Assembly (NCBI GenBank): GCA_964036295.1
Contig: OZ038467.1
Location: 2,485,501 to 2,549,500 of the forward strand
Length of the DNA stretch: 64,000 nt
Direction: 5' to 3'
From: Plumapathes pennacea
Lineage: Eukaryota > Cnidaria > Anthozoa > Antipatharia > Myriopathidae
The notes below the pieces were generated by a model. That model did not search any database. It saw only the letters and a list, made by a program, of their open reading frames with translations, and was not told the origin of the DNA. Below are positions 43,142 through 55,760 of the stretch, piece after piece. The first letter of the stretch is position 1. Each line of letters starts with the position of its first letter. Position numbers and translations under genes: made by a program.

Positions 43142-44120
43142 TCGACATATTGTTATTGTTGCTGTTCCTGTAACTTATTAACCCTTTCATTTCCAAAGTT
43201 CAAAATGCAGATCTTACCAGCCTTATGTAGCGAGATTTGATATTTCAATCAGGTTTAGTCTGAGCAAGTTGTCAAAAGTGAAGTTCTCCTGTCTGTATGC
43301 TGGTAAGAAACTCAAGGAGAAAATTGAAGTTGACCACTCTTGAGAGTGAAAGGAGTTAATGTATAGTAACTTGAAACGAAATGGCAATCTTTTGCAATTA
43401 TGTTGTTCTATTACATGTAACATTATAATAAGCTCATTTTCCATAATCTTAACAAATGGTAGCATTTCACTTCCATTATGGAATTCCTAGTTTATTAAAG
43501 TTATTTTTAGTTAGAATGCCGATTGTCACAATAGTCAAACTAATCATACGGCCGAGTTTCAACGTTTAGCTCCAGCCAAACAGACTGAAAAATACAAATT
43601 TAGTGTCTTGAAAAGTCGCGGTATCAGGCCGCTGATAAGCAAGCTTGCGGATCCCTAGCGATAGTTTTAAATGTGTTATAATGGTCAGACTTTCATTATC
43701 AAAGTTTCAAGAGTCACGAAATGCGTTCAAAATAAAGGAATTGCGTAGAACCCCGTCGAAGTCAGCGGGCGACTCTTCTATGCTATATATTTAGCATTGC
43801 CGTTAAGTAACTACTGTACAGTGGCCAGTTTTTCCCATTCTTTCGGCTAAGGCCAGAATTTCAAAATAATCTTGGCCGTATTTATCCTACGCTTTATATT
43901 TGCATGAAGGCGCGCAAGCCTTGGTTTTCACGAGCGACGCAAGCACAATCAGAAGAATCTTTCTTCAGTCACAGAGCGGAAAACCCCAGGCTTGACGCAA
44001 GTACAAGCACGAACATAAGGCATTTAGACCATTTAGTTCACAGAAAACAGCCGCTATAGCACGACGCACGCAAGTACACACAAAAAGAACCCATATTCAC
44101 AGGGAAGACAGACTCGACGC
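43142..44120. other. Spacer, no gene seen
   Basis: 43142-43485 is unlike the other spacers and holds nothing I recognise. 43486-44120 matches 20850-21480 (receptor upstream flank and ACGCAAG-rich repeat) and ends in the target copy ACTCGACGC. Confidence 0.5.
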
Positions 44121-45897
44121 CAACCTCGTTCCCAGGCTCTTTCATCTCCCGGGCCCCGTCCCCGAAGAAAGACCCTGGTTCAAGCTGGTCACGTGTCGGC
44201 CAGAATCTGGCCGGTTGCAAAAAAGGAAACCAAAGGAGGGGCCGTTAAGTCGGAAATTTACCTAACTTTGTCTACTGGGGAAAGAAAAATTTGGATATAA
44301 AAATTTAACATCCGTGTAGTTTACGCTGCGTCTGAACAACAAGTCAAGTTGTTGCAGGCCTTGTAGTTCTGTGGGAGACCACCGCAAAAACGTACGCGGA
44401 AAACTGAGCCAATAAGGCACTTGTCGAAACAGCGGAAGAGTTTTACAGCAGCTTGTTGCCACAGAGCGAAGGTTTGCCGCATTTGATATGCAGACCATGT
44501 GAAAGACGCCTCGACAACTTCAGAGCTTTCAAAAAGGTAATTTCGAGAGTCAAGGCTCCTTCGGAAGGGTGAAAAGATGCATTTAAACACGAAGGCGCGC
44601 TATAAAAGGCCGTTGGGCGCCTCTTTCGACATCAAATTTGCATAATGTTTGTTGAATCGCACGTTCGTCCACAGCGTTCACAAGTCGCTCTGTCCATGAA
44701 ATTTCTCTGCAGCAACTAAAAGTATACCTAAAATTAAACACATACGGGCAATTTTAATGTGGAGTCCTGGACGGAAGGGTTCGAAATTTTGCTCTTGGCT
44801 GCCAAAATACATTTTGAATTTTGCGGTGCAAATGCGACGCATGGCTGCCCACCAAGCATATTTAATTTCTTACTTTGAAGATTATTCTTGGATTTTACTC
44901 AAATTGCACTCAAAATGAATGTTTATGTGATGGAAAATTGGTAAGGCAACATTATCTTGTTTTGCGTGGTATTCAAGTACAAGGAAAAACAAAATTTGGA
45001 CATTTTGGCTTTTTACTAATTGGGAGCTGTTGTCTCGGTCGCTGTTGATTGACAAGTGGCTCTGCGCTTCCCTGGGAAGCGCCCTTTTATAGTGTGCCCT
45101 CGTGTTTAAGTTTCACCATCTGCGCCCTGAACGTTGAAATGATCGAAGACAAGTTGGGCAAATGAAGCGGCGGAAGCTCCCGGCCGTGCAAAGTGCACTG
45201 AATGAAGCCGACGGTGCTATTAGCATCATTTAGCAGATGTCAGGAATTGAGTCGGCTATAGAGACTGAACACGTGTTTCTTTCAGATGGAAATGCAACTG
45301 AAGAGGTAATTTTTATAAAGTTGATCATTGCGTTTTCTGAGGCTCTAGGATTATCATATTTTGCTTTCTCTTAGTGTCCTTTGAAAAAAGGCTATTAAAG
45401 AAACATGAAACCTGGTGTCAAATACCTTTCTTCTTCTGAAAGGATTGAAATCTACCTCATATTTTCTTCTGTTTCAGCTGCTTTTTAAGTCTGAACAAGG
45501 GTTTTTTAATGTGGGGCTACTAGTAGCATTTCGTAGAACAAAAGCGCTGGAAGAAGGTGAACTGAAATGAGAGACTTTCCGTATCCCGTTGACAGCACAG
45601 CGACAGTGCCTCCAAAGTAAACTGCTTCCAAGCTCTTGACTTATTGTGGTTTAAGGTTTATGCTCCAGTAGCTGCTCTTAACGATGGCGAAATAAAGCTT
45701 GCCAAAAAGCGTGGCTGATTTGTGTCGTTTGTGCCAGCCTCGTTTTGATTTGAAAGACGCACAGCGCGACAAATTTCTTTGAGAGGGCGACCCCTCCCAA
45801 CGGATTATCTTTGTGAGCAAGGCACGTGACCAGCCTGAACCAGGGTCTTTCTTCGGGGGCGGGGGCCGGGAGATGAAAGAGCCTGGGAACGAGGTTG
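44121..45897. mobile_element. 1777-bp TIR element with 9-bp TSD
   Basis: Terminal inverted repeats of about 75 bp beginning CAACCTCGTTCCCAGG, flanked by ACTCGACGC on both sides (44112-44120 and 45898-45906). The related spacer at about 21470 has one copy and no insert. A 9-bp duplication with long TIRs is typical of Mutator-like elements (inference). No transposase recognised; a small zinc-finger-like exon lies near 44432-44536. Confidence 0.75.
44432..44536 (+). pseudogene. Zinc-binding exon fragment inside the 9-bp-TSD element
   Basis: Frame EEFYSSLLPQSEG then LPHLICRPCERRLDNFRAF followed by AAAAAG/GTAATT, a plausible splice donor. A C-x2-C followed by RRLDNF is seen in zinc-finger exons of cnidarian transposon-associated genes as I recall. 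The upstream part is frameshifted. Tentative. Confidence 0.3.
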
Positions 45898-46814
45898 ACT
45901 CGACGCAAGGGCAAGCGCAAGGATCAAAACATATTTAAAAGTTTCCCTATCAATTCTGCTCGCGTCGCTTGGGAAACCGTCTTTAATTCCCAGAAAATAA
46001 AAAGTATAAAAACGGGAAACAGGGCAAGGAAACTTTAGTTTATTAATTTGCATCAGCTGGCGCCGTAAAAGAAAGTGACATCTGGAGCCAATCAGTAACA
46101 CATTTACACGGTCTATTACAATTAGTCAGACCAACTTGCTCACACGGCGCTAAAACGCACTTTAATCCAGTTACCCAACTCACCATGGCAAATACTGTTG
46201 CAGTTAAGCATTCGAAACATTCTCTGTAACATTTTGTAGACTTAGTTTTCAGTTCAGCTAAGATAGTCCAACTAGTAAAACAAATTTGTTTATTGAAAAT
46301 TTCAGTGAATTAACCCTGGATAAATATATCCACCTCTTGCATGAACACGGCAGAAACCCATTAAATATCAGAAAAAAAAACTGTTAGATGCGTTTATTAG
46401 CTAGCTCGAAGGGAGACTTTTAAACGCTCTGTTCTAGGAGATAAATAAAATAGTTCAAACTGCGAGAGCAAGCTTCAATTTAAAATTCACATTATTTAGA
46501 GTTTATATGTAGCATGAGTCACAGCCGTTGTTGCCTGAGAATATGCTGAGGCTCATCTAATCGAGTCGGCTGGCAACTATATATTTAGAGTTGGTCAGTT
46601 AACTCTTTTCTAATAAATGCCCAAATTTCATCGCCGAATATTCAGCGATTTGTCCCACAGTAAACACTGGAAACAGATGTACATGGAACCCTCTCACTAT
46701 ATAGCTCGTCATGGGTTTTGTAGCTGCGTTCAGTAATACTCACCGAGTACACCAGGCCCCTTGTTGTGTCCACAATCCTTGAACAAAAAGATATCTTTCT
46801 CTTCTATATACTCT
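45898..46814. other. Spacer, third copy of the window's left end
   Basis: From 46013 it matches 1-830 and 21578-22380 with more divergence; no gene. Contains an empty site for the TA-target MITE near 46558. Confidence 0.55.
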
Positions 46815-48270
46815 ACCCTGGTCCCAGAGGTTTTCTAATCCTTCGAGCGAGGACTGAGCCGCGGAGCGGCGAAAAGCGAGTCGCTAAGCGACGAGCGGAA
46901 AGCCGGAGAAAACCTCTGGTGTCGGTGGTCGGTTGAAGGAGTTGGCTGCACCAATAGGATTCGAGGGTCAGAATCCGTCCCTCGCTCCTGATTGGAGGAC
47001 GCTTTTCTTGAACTCTGATTGGTTCCTTAGATATTTGTGTGGAGAGTAGACGGGATGATTGTTGTCAAAAACAAAACTTACCGACGGGGAGGTGGTCGCA
47101 AATCGCTGTTCGCTACTCGTTTTTGATTGATTGTTTTATTGATTGACATTTCGATTAATAAGTTTTCCTGTAGATGGGGACTAACGAAACCTTTTAAGGT
47201 TTTTACAGGTAGTCCTCCGTAATAATTTTATCTATCTATTTTGCCAATTCTAGTCAAGTATCGATTGAGTATCAAGTATAGATCGGTAATGTTTCAAGTA
47301 AAATAAAAATTAAGAATAGGCTAACAACTTAACTAAAGCTAGCCTAGCACTCACATAACATTAACTCATTGTTTTCATTATTCGCTGTATTGCTCCAGCA
47401 AGATGGCTTTGGCAACCACAATTGATATACTCGACGAAGTTCTACCGTCTGTACTCCGTACTCGCTTTCCGGAGATAAAGAATATATCAAATGAGCAAAG
47501 GAGAGCGATTAATGCGGAATCGTAAACAGGAAGGACACGTTCGCCATTTTGCCGACTAGTCATGGCAAGTCGTTAATATTTCAATTTCTTCCTGATATCT
47601 GCAAAGAACTGTCGTTGAGGGGTTCGGAGTATCCAAGACACGCCATTGTTGTGGTTGTATGTCCTTTGAAATCTCTGGTGGACTCGCGCATCCGTGAGTT
47701 GACAACACGTCGCTTCAGAGCGACAAGTTTGATCAGGAACGAAGTTGACGTCGAAAGCATATCCATTGGCTCCTATTCTTTTATATATTCAAGCCCAGAT
47801 TTACTTTTAGAAGGCCATGTTCCAGATCAAAGTGTACCAGAGGAATTTTTTTTGCATTCGTCCTTTCCCTTCCCCACACAAAATCATTCAGCGTGACCGC
47901 CACGTGATAACACCTCCGTGATTGGCTGAAAGGTTACATTACGTCTTTGACGTGTTTGACAACTGTCACTGCATGGAAGTGAGATTCAAGCCCACCGAGG
48001 CTAATCGTGGATTAGGTCTAAAATTTCTTGTCATTTATAAGCTTGAAAACGTGAACTTTTTGTCCACAACGACTTCCTTGATAAAGTTTTAAGCTGAAAC
48101 AAGCTTTCTAAGGCATCTTAGAACAAAACCCTGCAGTATATTCGCAAAAGGGTCGCGAGAAATAATTTCATTTAATCCTGGATTAGCTTAATCGACTTTC
48201 GAAAAACCGAGCACAGAGGTTTTCTTCGGCTTTACGCTCGTCGCTTTTCGCCGCTCCGCTGGACCAGGGT
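46815..48270. mobile_element. 1456-bp TIR element carrying a helicase fragment
   Basis: Ends are CCCTGGTCC...GGACCAGGG, flanked by TA, with subterminal inverted blocks (GGAGCGGCGAAAAGCG near 46864 and its complement near 48245; AGAGGTTTTCT near both ends). No clean empty site because the flanks are rearranged. Interior carries a broken helicase-like reading frame. Confidence 0.65.
47403..47896 (+). pseudogene. RecQ-like helicase N-terminal fragment
   Basis: Starts MALATTIDILDEVLP. A frameshift or stop (TAA at 47523) is followed by an open frame with a Walker A-like LPTSHGKSLIF and a motif Ia-like VVVCPLKSLVDSRI, then a frame to 47896. These match the start of RecQ-type DNA helicase domains; DEAH box and later motifs are absent. 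Probably a host or transposon helicase piece captured in the element. Confidence 0.55.
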
Positions 48271-49861
48271 ACTTATTAGCATATCATCTTAAACGTCAAG
48301 CGTTTGTTTTTTTCAGGTTTCTATTTTCTTAAGGAAGCTTTGCACTATAGCGAGTAAGTTAATGAAAGTTGCCGGAGGCAAAACACCAATAATCTTGAAC
48401 TATGGACCATTAAGTCACCCGGAGTGGGCGAAAAACCCCTGTCTCACCGACAGATTTTCCGGCCGGAAACATCGTCAATATCTGTTTTTCCTTCTGTGAA
48501 CAGGAGGTAGTTTGTATTTTTCCTGCCGGGTTCGCATGGCAATAGTTTGTTTTTGAAAAATCACCGCTGAACATTTCATTTGTTGAAGCATTGCCTGGAA
48601 TACACGTGTCTAACAATTTTGTAACATACGTTACCATCGAACAGAGACGTCAATATTTTCATTGTTTTTACTGTTTCCTTTATCCTTCAAATATTATGTG
48701 GTTTATAGTTCACTTATTAAATACCACGTCCGGTTTTATAAAAGGTACTCAAACGTGTCAAACGTGTCGAGAACCCACTTCTACTTCGTGCAACATGTTG
48801 CTGCAACTTGCAACACGGTGGTAATACGCGCAACATTACGGTGCAACTTGCAACGCAACATTGTTGCACGACAAGTTTCACTGAAAATGTTGCCCGTATT
48901 ACCGCACCTTTATGGCACCGCGCCAAAATGTCGCAATAACAACGCAAAACACAGCAGAGTGTAACACAACCGATATCAGAATCAATGGCCAAACAAACTT
49001 CGGAACGTATGACAACCTTCAAAATGAGAACACGTTCCGAACAAAACTATAGTCGCAATAACTACGACAACATCTTCCTTTTAAAATTGTTCGACACACC
49101 CTGTGATGCGACCTTCATCATGCCCAAATTTGGAAAACCGCAATTGCTTTATTTGGAAATCCATTGTTGACAACAGAGGGAACATGGAAGTAGGGAAGGT
49201 GAATTGATTTTAATACCTCGCAATCCCACAAGGTGGGATTCGCGAGATAAAAATTGAGCAAATTATAAAATGTGACCTTAAGCCGCAAAAGTAACTTTCA
49301 CAAATTCACGAGCTTAGAGCTGCCTTGCTGTTTTGATTTGCTGTTTTCTTTTTAAAAAATATTCGAAAAAAATGTTTCATTGTTATATAGCAATGCCAAT
49401 CCCAAACTAACTTTTGCAAACAATTGTCGAATTTGTCTCTGCCTCATTAAATAGTAGAAAAGTATACCCGAGCTAGCAAATGCGACGAAACCTATCAATT
49501 GACAAGAAATGGGCGATCTTCCAGCGGCGACGCTGCTTTGATTAGTGTAACTGACGTTACAATATTTCTCCGAGAAGGAACTTGGCTTGACAAAAGGACC
49601 AAAGAGGCAAAATGTATATTACTCTGAAAATCGAAAGGTTAATATTCGACAGAGAGCTCGAACAAGGTGTTAAATGTAACCTACGTTACCGAAAACAAAA
49701 GTCATTTTTAACGCGCGCTTTGAGCACGTGAAAGTTTACAACTCCCTTTGCCGCTTGAGTAATTTCGATGTTATAATAGCTCTCCGGTGTTTACTTCGCT
49801 GCTATCAGTGTAAAGTGGATTGTAACTCACTTAAATATTAGAACTTATTTCACCGTTTCAT
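48271..49861. other. Spacer, no intact gene seen
   Basis: Mostly unlike other parts of the window. It has an inverted repeat (GTGGTAATACG near 48820 against CGTATTACCGCACC near 48895) amid repeated CAACTTGCAAC words, and a small palindrome near 49220. From about 49720 it resembles receptor-downstream spacer. Frames here look non-coding. Confidence 0.4.
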
Positions 49862-50871
49862 TCAAAACTTTCTGGTGCAGGCCATGTTATCGGCCGCCAT
49901 GTTCGGTTCAGGACAGGAACAAACCCCTGCGCATGCTTGCCGGTTCATTACCTCTGGCCTGCTCCTCATTTCTATGGCCTGCACTCGTCTCTCATCTGTG
50001 CGCCTGCAGAGCAGACGTAACGCAGCTCGTCAGAACTGCGGCATTTTGAACGAGTCAATTAGTGGATTGACCAGGGAGTTGGTAAAAAACACGCGATATT
50101 TAAACAGTTATTCATATGGTTAATATCATACTTTGACAACATCCGAGCAACGATCTCACGACAAAGAGTAAGAACTACAGCAGGTAACCAAGTTACTATG
50201 GAAACTGCTTTGGCAAGGAACAGAGTGGCCGTCAGCTTACAATCCCGTGCAGTGGTCACGTGATTTTGGGGATGCTGGTAGAATTTAATTTTGATCCAAA
50301 TTCTGATGTAACAGATCAAGATAATCAAGAGTAAGAGTGAGTTGCAGGCTAGCCAAACGTGTTCAATAACCACAGCTGAAATGAAACCATAAGGTCCTGC
50401 CAAGTCGAGAAGAGGAAAGAATATTGGCAAAATCCAACCGAACCCAAACGTCACGTGATAACTTCGTGATGAGAGCACGCGATGTTTCAGGGGCCATAGA
50501 GTGGCGTACATTCTCTCCAGTGCGACGATCGTCAGGTTAACTAACGAAGCGTAAGAAACGAAGTGGAAAACGGCGATGGTTGACAATAAAACCAGGTGGT
50601 TCTGCTTCCACAAATCGCTGGTGAAAGAAAAAGTACTATAAAGTACTGATGGCCCTCCAAGAGCTCCGACCAGAAGATCTGCTACTGCTAAGCTGGTAGT
50701 TGGCCAATAACATTTGCGTTGCCTCAACTCTCTTGTTCTAGTGAACACAGCTACAACCACCGCATTCCCAGTGATAATTACGAGAATTTCAATAATGGAA
50801 GCCACGACATATGGAATGCTTTGAGAGCGAGGAAGCTGGGGATCTAATGACTGTCCTGTGTCGTTTATCAT
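49862..50871 (-). pseudogene. GPCR pseudogene, frameshift in TM7
   Basis: A distinct N-terminus (MINDTGQSLDPQ) from a true ATG, then intact TM1-TM6 with GN, SLAVAD, ERM and TWLP. The frame is lost in TM7 near 50090, where the expected FLxxNSLVNP becomes FLPTPWSIH and stops. In the tail CGA has become TGA directly after MPQF. The remaining tail is recognisable to 49862. Its N-terminus and 5' flank relate it to 51774-52790. Confidence 0.88.
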
Positions 50872-51773
50872 TGATCACAGTGTTGACGCTCAGACTTTTG
50901 AAGCAAATCTAAAACAGAAGAATTCAAGAGATGACACCCCTAACGCACGAAGACTTTGGTCAAGACTAATTCAAAGTGAAAAGAACTCAATATGCGAAAG
51001 TGCTCGCAAATTAAGTACTGTTTTCACTTGTGTTTCATTTGATCATCCACCTCCATTGTCGTAGGCGTAATGAACTAAATTAAACAAACACTTGAGCTGT
51101 ATCTTTCCCCATGTCACTACATTGCTCTGCACCGTTTGGTAAGCAAACCTAAGTCAACACAAGCCAATGGCACGTCCACTGTTCTTTGCTGAAAGGAAAC
51201 AATTTGACAGTCTGTTCATCGACAAGATTCACATAAATTAGGCTGCTTTATTTTCCAATTCATTTTTTACATATTGCGTGCTTGAATTCAGGAACCTGAC
51301 TTAACGTGTATTTTGCGGCATCCGCTGTGTTAAAATGAAGATAGATGATTGATTTTGAGGGAATTAATCAATTCCCTTTGTTCTAAACATAATGGGTATT
51401 TTCAACTGAACGACATACTGCTAATTAATCCTTGTATCTGCAGTAGGAACAACCTTTGTCCTGACGAGCTTCTCGGCACAAGTCATACCCACAAAGACAA
51501 TTCTACACATTCCATTCTTGCCACAGAAAACGCTAAAGTTCCAATTTGTGCAGTAAGCGTATAAATGTGAAGATTTACGGTATATTTTGTTGATACATCT
51601 ATTGCAATCCTTCACACTGTGCAATTCAAAACCTCATCGGCTAAAAAAAGAAGAGGTATTGAATTGACCAGTAAACCAGAGCAGTCTCTAGTAAGTGAAC
51701 GGCCAACAAGGTCTCAACTTAGTTAACGGAGTATCGTCAACAATCAAGACGTTGACTTCGAACAGGTTTTCAT
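50872..51773. other. 5' flank of the pseudogene and spacer
   Basis: 50880-51250 is homologous to 52780-53120 (5' flank of the next receptor). Beyond that I see no gene. Confidence 0.5.
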
Positions 51774-52790
51774 TTAAAGTTTCGTGGTAAAGAACAAATT
51801 GTTGGCCGCCACGTTCAGTTCGGGACGGGAAGAAACTACTGCGCATGCTTGTCGGTTCATTACCTCTGGCCTGTTCCTCATTTCTATCGCCTGCAGTCGT
51901 CTCTCATCTGTGCGCCTGCAGAGCAGACGTAACGCAGCTCGTCGGAACTGCGGCATTCTGAACGAGTAAATTATGGGATTGACCAGGGAGTTAGCAAGAA
52001 ACAGAAGACTTAAACAGTAAAACATATTGTTAAAATCATAAGTTGACAACACCCTAACTAGGCTGTAAGCATCAAAAGAAAGAACTACACCAGGTAACCA
52101 GGTTACTATGGAAATTGCTGTGGCAAGGAACAGAGAGGCGGTCAGTTTACGATCCTGCGAATTGGTCACGTGGTTTTGGGGATGCTGGTAAAATTTAACT
52201 TTGATCCAAATGCTGCCGTAACAGACCAAGATAATCAGGAGTGAGAGTAAGTTGCAATGCAATATTATCACGTCAGTAATTAACGGCACAACCGGGGCAA
52301 AACCCATAAGAGGGAAGAATATAGAACAAATCCAGCCAAACGAAATCATCACGTGATAATTTCGTGCTGAGAGCACGCGATGTTTCAGCGGCCATAGAGT
52401 GGCGTACATTCTCTCCAGTGCGACGACCGTCAGGTTTACCAACGAAGCGGAAGAAAAGAAGATGAAAATGGCCACTGTTATCGGGCAAACTTGGGGGTTT
52501 GGCAACCATAAGTCGCTGTGTAAAGCCGTGTACAACCAGGATGGCCCTCCGAGAGCTCCGACCAGAAGATCTGCTACTGCTAAGCTGATAGTTGGCCAAT
52601 AACATTTGCGTTGCCTCAATTGTCTGGTTCTTGTGAACACAGCTACAACCACCGCATTCCCAGTGATAATTACCAGAATTTCAATAATGAAAGCCACCAC
52701 ATATGGAATGCTTTGAGAGCGAGGAAGGAAAGACTGCCCTGTATTGTTTATACTGGCGGTAGGGTTCATGCCCAGACTGTTAACGCACAT
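51774..52790 (-). CDS. Class A GPCR, most divergent intact paralogue
   Basis: 338 aa from a true ATG (MCVNSLGMNP; a second ATG seven codons on aligns with the start of the other genes). Sequon NNT at 15-17. GN, SLAVAD, ERM with R127, TWLP and NPIIY are all present. The extracellular half of TM3 and the TM4-TM5 loop are very different (SDLWLPNPQVC; GFAPVVPLITDVIILHC), while ICL2, ICL3 core and helix 8 match the family. It uniquely has Cys102 at position 3.25, but ECL2 offers no partner cysteine. It ends NLFFTTKL. A different ligand preference from its neighbours is likely (inference). Confidence 0.92.
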   Translation of the reverse strand: MCVNSLGMNPTASINNTGQSFLPRSQSIPYVVAFIIEILVIITGNAVVVAVFTRTRQLRQRKCYWPTISLAVADLLVGALGGPSWLYTALHSDLWLPNPQVCPITVAIFIFFSSASLVNLTVVALERMYATLWPLKHRVLSARNYHVMISFGWICSIFFPLMGFAPVVPLITDVIILHCNLLSLLIILVCYGSIWIKVKFYQHPQNHVTNSQDRKLTASLFLATAISIVTWLPGVVLSFDAYSLVRVLSTYDFNNMFYCLSLLFLANSLVNPIIYSFRMPQFRRAALRLLCRRTDERRLQAIEMRNRPEVMNRQACAVVSSRPELNVAANNLFFTTKL

Positions 52791-54485
52791 CTGAAACAGA
52801 AGATTTCAAGAGATAACACTACTCCTGACGCACGAGACTTTGATCAAGACTAAAGTGAAAAGGATGTAAAGTGCGAAACTGCTCGCAAACAATTTACTGT
52901 TTTGTTTGCATTTCGTTTGATCAACCACCTGCAATGACTTGGGTGTAATGCTCTAAATTAAAACCATTTGAGCTGTAATTCTTTCACATGTCACTACAAT
53001 ATTGTTCGGCACCGCTTCTTAAGCAAACCTAAGTAAACACGAGTCAACTGCACATTCGCTGTTCTTTGCTGTAAGGGAACGGCAATTTGACATTCTGTTC
53101 ACCGACAAAATTGATATACGGTTATTGATTTTGAGAAAATTAATCAATTCCCTCTGTTCTTAACATAATTCTTAACGTATTTTCAACTGAACGGCATTCT
53201 GTCGGTTGTTCGCGAGTCCCTCTCGGGAAAAGATCATTGTAGCGTTACAATTTAACGTACATTATAGTATCGTTGTAAAGGTCTTGAACTGCAGAACACA
53301 GATCTGATGTTATGGTTTTCAAGCACACTAAAGTTGGAGTACGAGTTAGGTTAAATTTAAAATTGATTGTTTCGGAAACGGAATTTAAAACTTTTGTCGG
53401 TTTGATTCGAAAATGCTTTGATTCGAAACGACTTTTTTCCGATACTCAATAAAGTTTACTAACAGTACCGTGTCAGCGAATTTCGATCCGTTTTGTTTTA
53501 AGAATTTTATTCTCTTTTAAAGTGGAAAGAACCTTTTGGTATCCCTTTTTTTTATGTAAACTGTTCATTAGAACAAGAACGAAAAAAAAAAATTATCGAA
53601 AATTGCTGACACAGTATTTGAGAAAAACTCGTCTTCTGCCTCACGAAAATTCTACACATTCCATTCTTGCAACAGACGGAGCCGTTTCATTTTTAAGAAA
53701 ATGCTTATTTTTGACCTAATATCAGAAGGGCATAAAATCGGCCATTTTTTAGATAAAAGCACTATTAAGTAAACGTTTAGCGCATCAATGTGAATATTTA
53801 GTAGTGTAGTGTTGTGTAAAATTGGCCATTCTCGACTTTCCGTGCGCTTTTACTCAGCTAATCAATAAATAAGGATTAAGGGTCAGTTCTGGTAATTTTA
53901 GAAGTGGAGATGTAATTATGTTGAGCTGAGCCAGTTGTCCTTTGTTAGTGGCCAGCGATTAGCAAGGCAATATCAGAATACGAATCGATAGATATTGTAA
54001 TGCAACTCGGCTGCGCATAGTGGGAATAGAAGGATTCCCGATCTTTCTGGAAATAGTACAATATTTCACATGCAAACTCTTTTGAAATAGAGGGCTTGCT
54101 TGGCATCAACAGCTAGTTTTAAACACAATGAAACATTCTTGAACAACAAAGTTATTCTTTATTTAATTTTATTATGTCCGCCATGCACACAGACAGGACT
54201 AAACGTGGTTAACAATCAATAAAACAAAATATAGTTACGTTTCAAGTCGCTCCAATCCGTTACTTATTGACATCGTACTTTAGACAGTATTAGAATCTGA
54301 ACACCAAACGATTGTAATGAAATGAACCTGCGTAGTTTACAACTGATCACTGTTTCAATAAATACAACTGTAGCATCGGCATATTGTAGTGCCTTTCTAA
54401 CAGTTTTAGATGGTTAAAGTAAATAAAAGCATAAGCTACCTTTCTATAACATTATCTTGGGATGGAACTTATTTGACCGTGTCAT
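52791..54485. other. Receptor 5' flank and block B spacer
   Basis: Immediate upstream sequence CTTCTGTTTCAG/ATG could be an acceptor or coding junction. The rest is shared with 12121-13299 and 34722-35900, then, past the empty Helitron site at 53997/53998, with 17739-18590. No gene recognised. Confidence 0.55.
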
Positions 54486-54821
54486 TCAAAACTTCGTGGT
54501 GCAGGCCATATTATCGGCCGCCATGTTCGGTTCAGGACGGGCAGGAACCACTGCGCATGCTTGTCGGTTCATAACCACTGGCCTATTTCTCATTTCTATC
54601 GCCTGCACTTGTCTCTTACCTGTGCGCCTGCAGAGCAGACGTAACGCAGCTCGTCGGAACTGCGGCATTCTGAACGTTTAAATTATTGGATTGACCAGGG
54701 AGTTGGCGAGAAGCAGGAACATTAAACCGTTAAACAGATGGTTAAAACCATACTTTGCAAAAAGGATGTCACCTTGAACAGAAATATTTACTACAGCATG
54801 GTGTCGGAAACAAACCATTAC
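54486..54821 (-). pseudogene. GPCR 3' fragment, copy 3
   Basis: Same fragment as at 18591 and 37745, with NPII followed by a stop in TM7 and an open frame for helix 8 and the C-tail. Confidence 0.8.
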
Positions 54822-55760
54822 TCATGCTTGTCGGTTCATTACCTCTGGCCTGTTCGTCATTTCTATCGCCTGCACTCGTCTCTCATCTGTGCGCCTGCAG
54901 AGCAGACGTAACGCAGCTCGTCGGAACTGCGGCATTTTGAACGAGTAAATTATGGGATTGACCAGCGAGTTGGTAGAAATCAGAATATTTAAACAGTTAT
55001 ACATATGGTTAAAACTATACTTTGACAACACCCGAGCAAGGATGTCAGCATGAAGAGAAAGAACTACAGCAGGTAACCAAGTTACTATGGAAACTGCTGT
55101 GGCAAGGAACAGAGTGGCCGTCAGCTTACGATCCCTTGCAGTGGTCACGTGATCTTGGGGATGCTGGTAGAATCTAATCTTGATCCAAATGCTGATGTAA
55201 CAGATTAAGATAATCAAGAAAAAGAATAGGTTGCAGGCTAGTCAAACGTATTTAAACACCACAGCTGAAATGAAACCATAACGTTCTGCCAGGTCGAGAA
55301 GAGGAAAGAATATCGGTAAAATCCAACCGAACCCAAACATCACGTGATAATAACGTGATGAGAGCACGCGGTATTTCAGCGGCCATAGAGTGGCGTACAT
55401 TCTCTCAAGTGCGATGATCGTCAGGTTGATCAACGAAGCGTAAGAAACGAAGTGGAAAACGGCGTTGGTTGACAGTAAAACCAGGTGGTTCTGCTTCTAC
55501 AAATCGCTGGTGAAAGAAAAAGTATTATAAAGCACTGATGGCCCTCCAAGAGCTCCGACCAGAAGATCCGCTGCTGCTAAGCTGATAGTTGGCCAATAAC
55601 ATTTGCGCTGCCTCAATTGTCTGGTTCTTGTGAACACAGCTACAACCACCGCATTCCCAGAGATAATTAGGAGAATTTCAATAATGGAAGCCACGACATA
55701 TGGAATGCTTTGAGAGCGAGGAAGGTGACCATCTTCCGTATGGATCTCTGAATTGTTCAT
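54822..55760 (-). pseudogene. GPCR pseudogene with two tryptophan stops
   Basis: No frameshifts seen. TGG to TAG in SDLW (near 55498) and TGG to TGA in KYVW (near 55243) split it into three frames, and the tail ends at MNRQA. Otherwise the motifs GN, SLAAAD, ERM, TWLP and NPIIY are kept. Least decayed of the dead copies. Confidence 0.9.
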
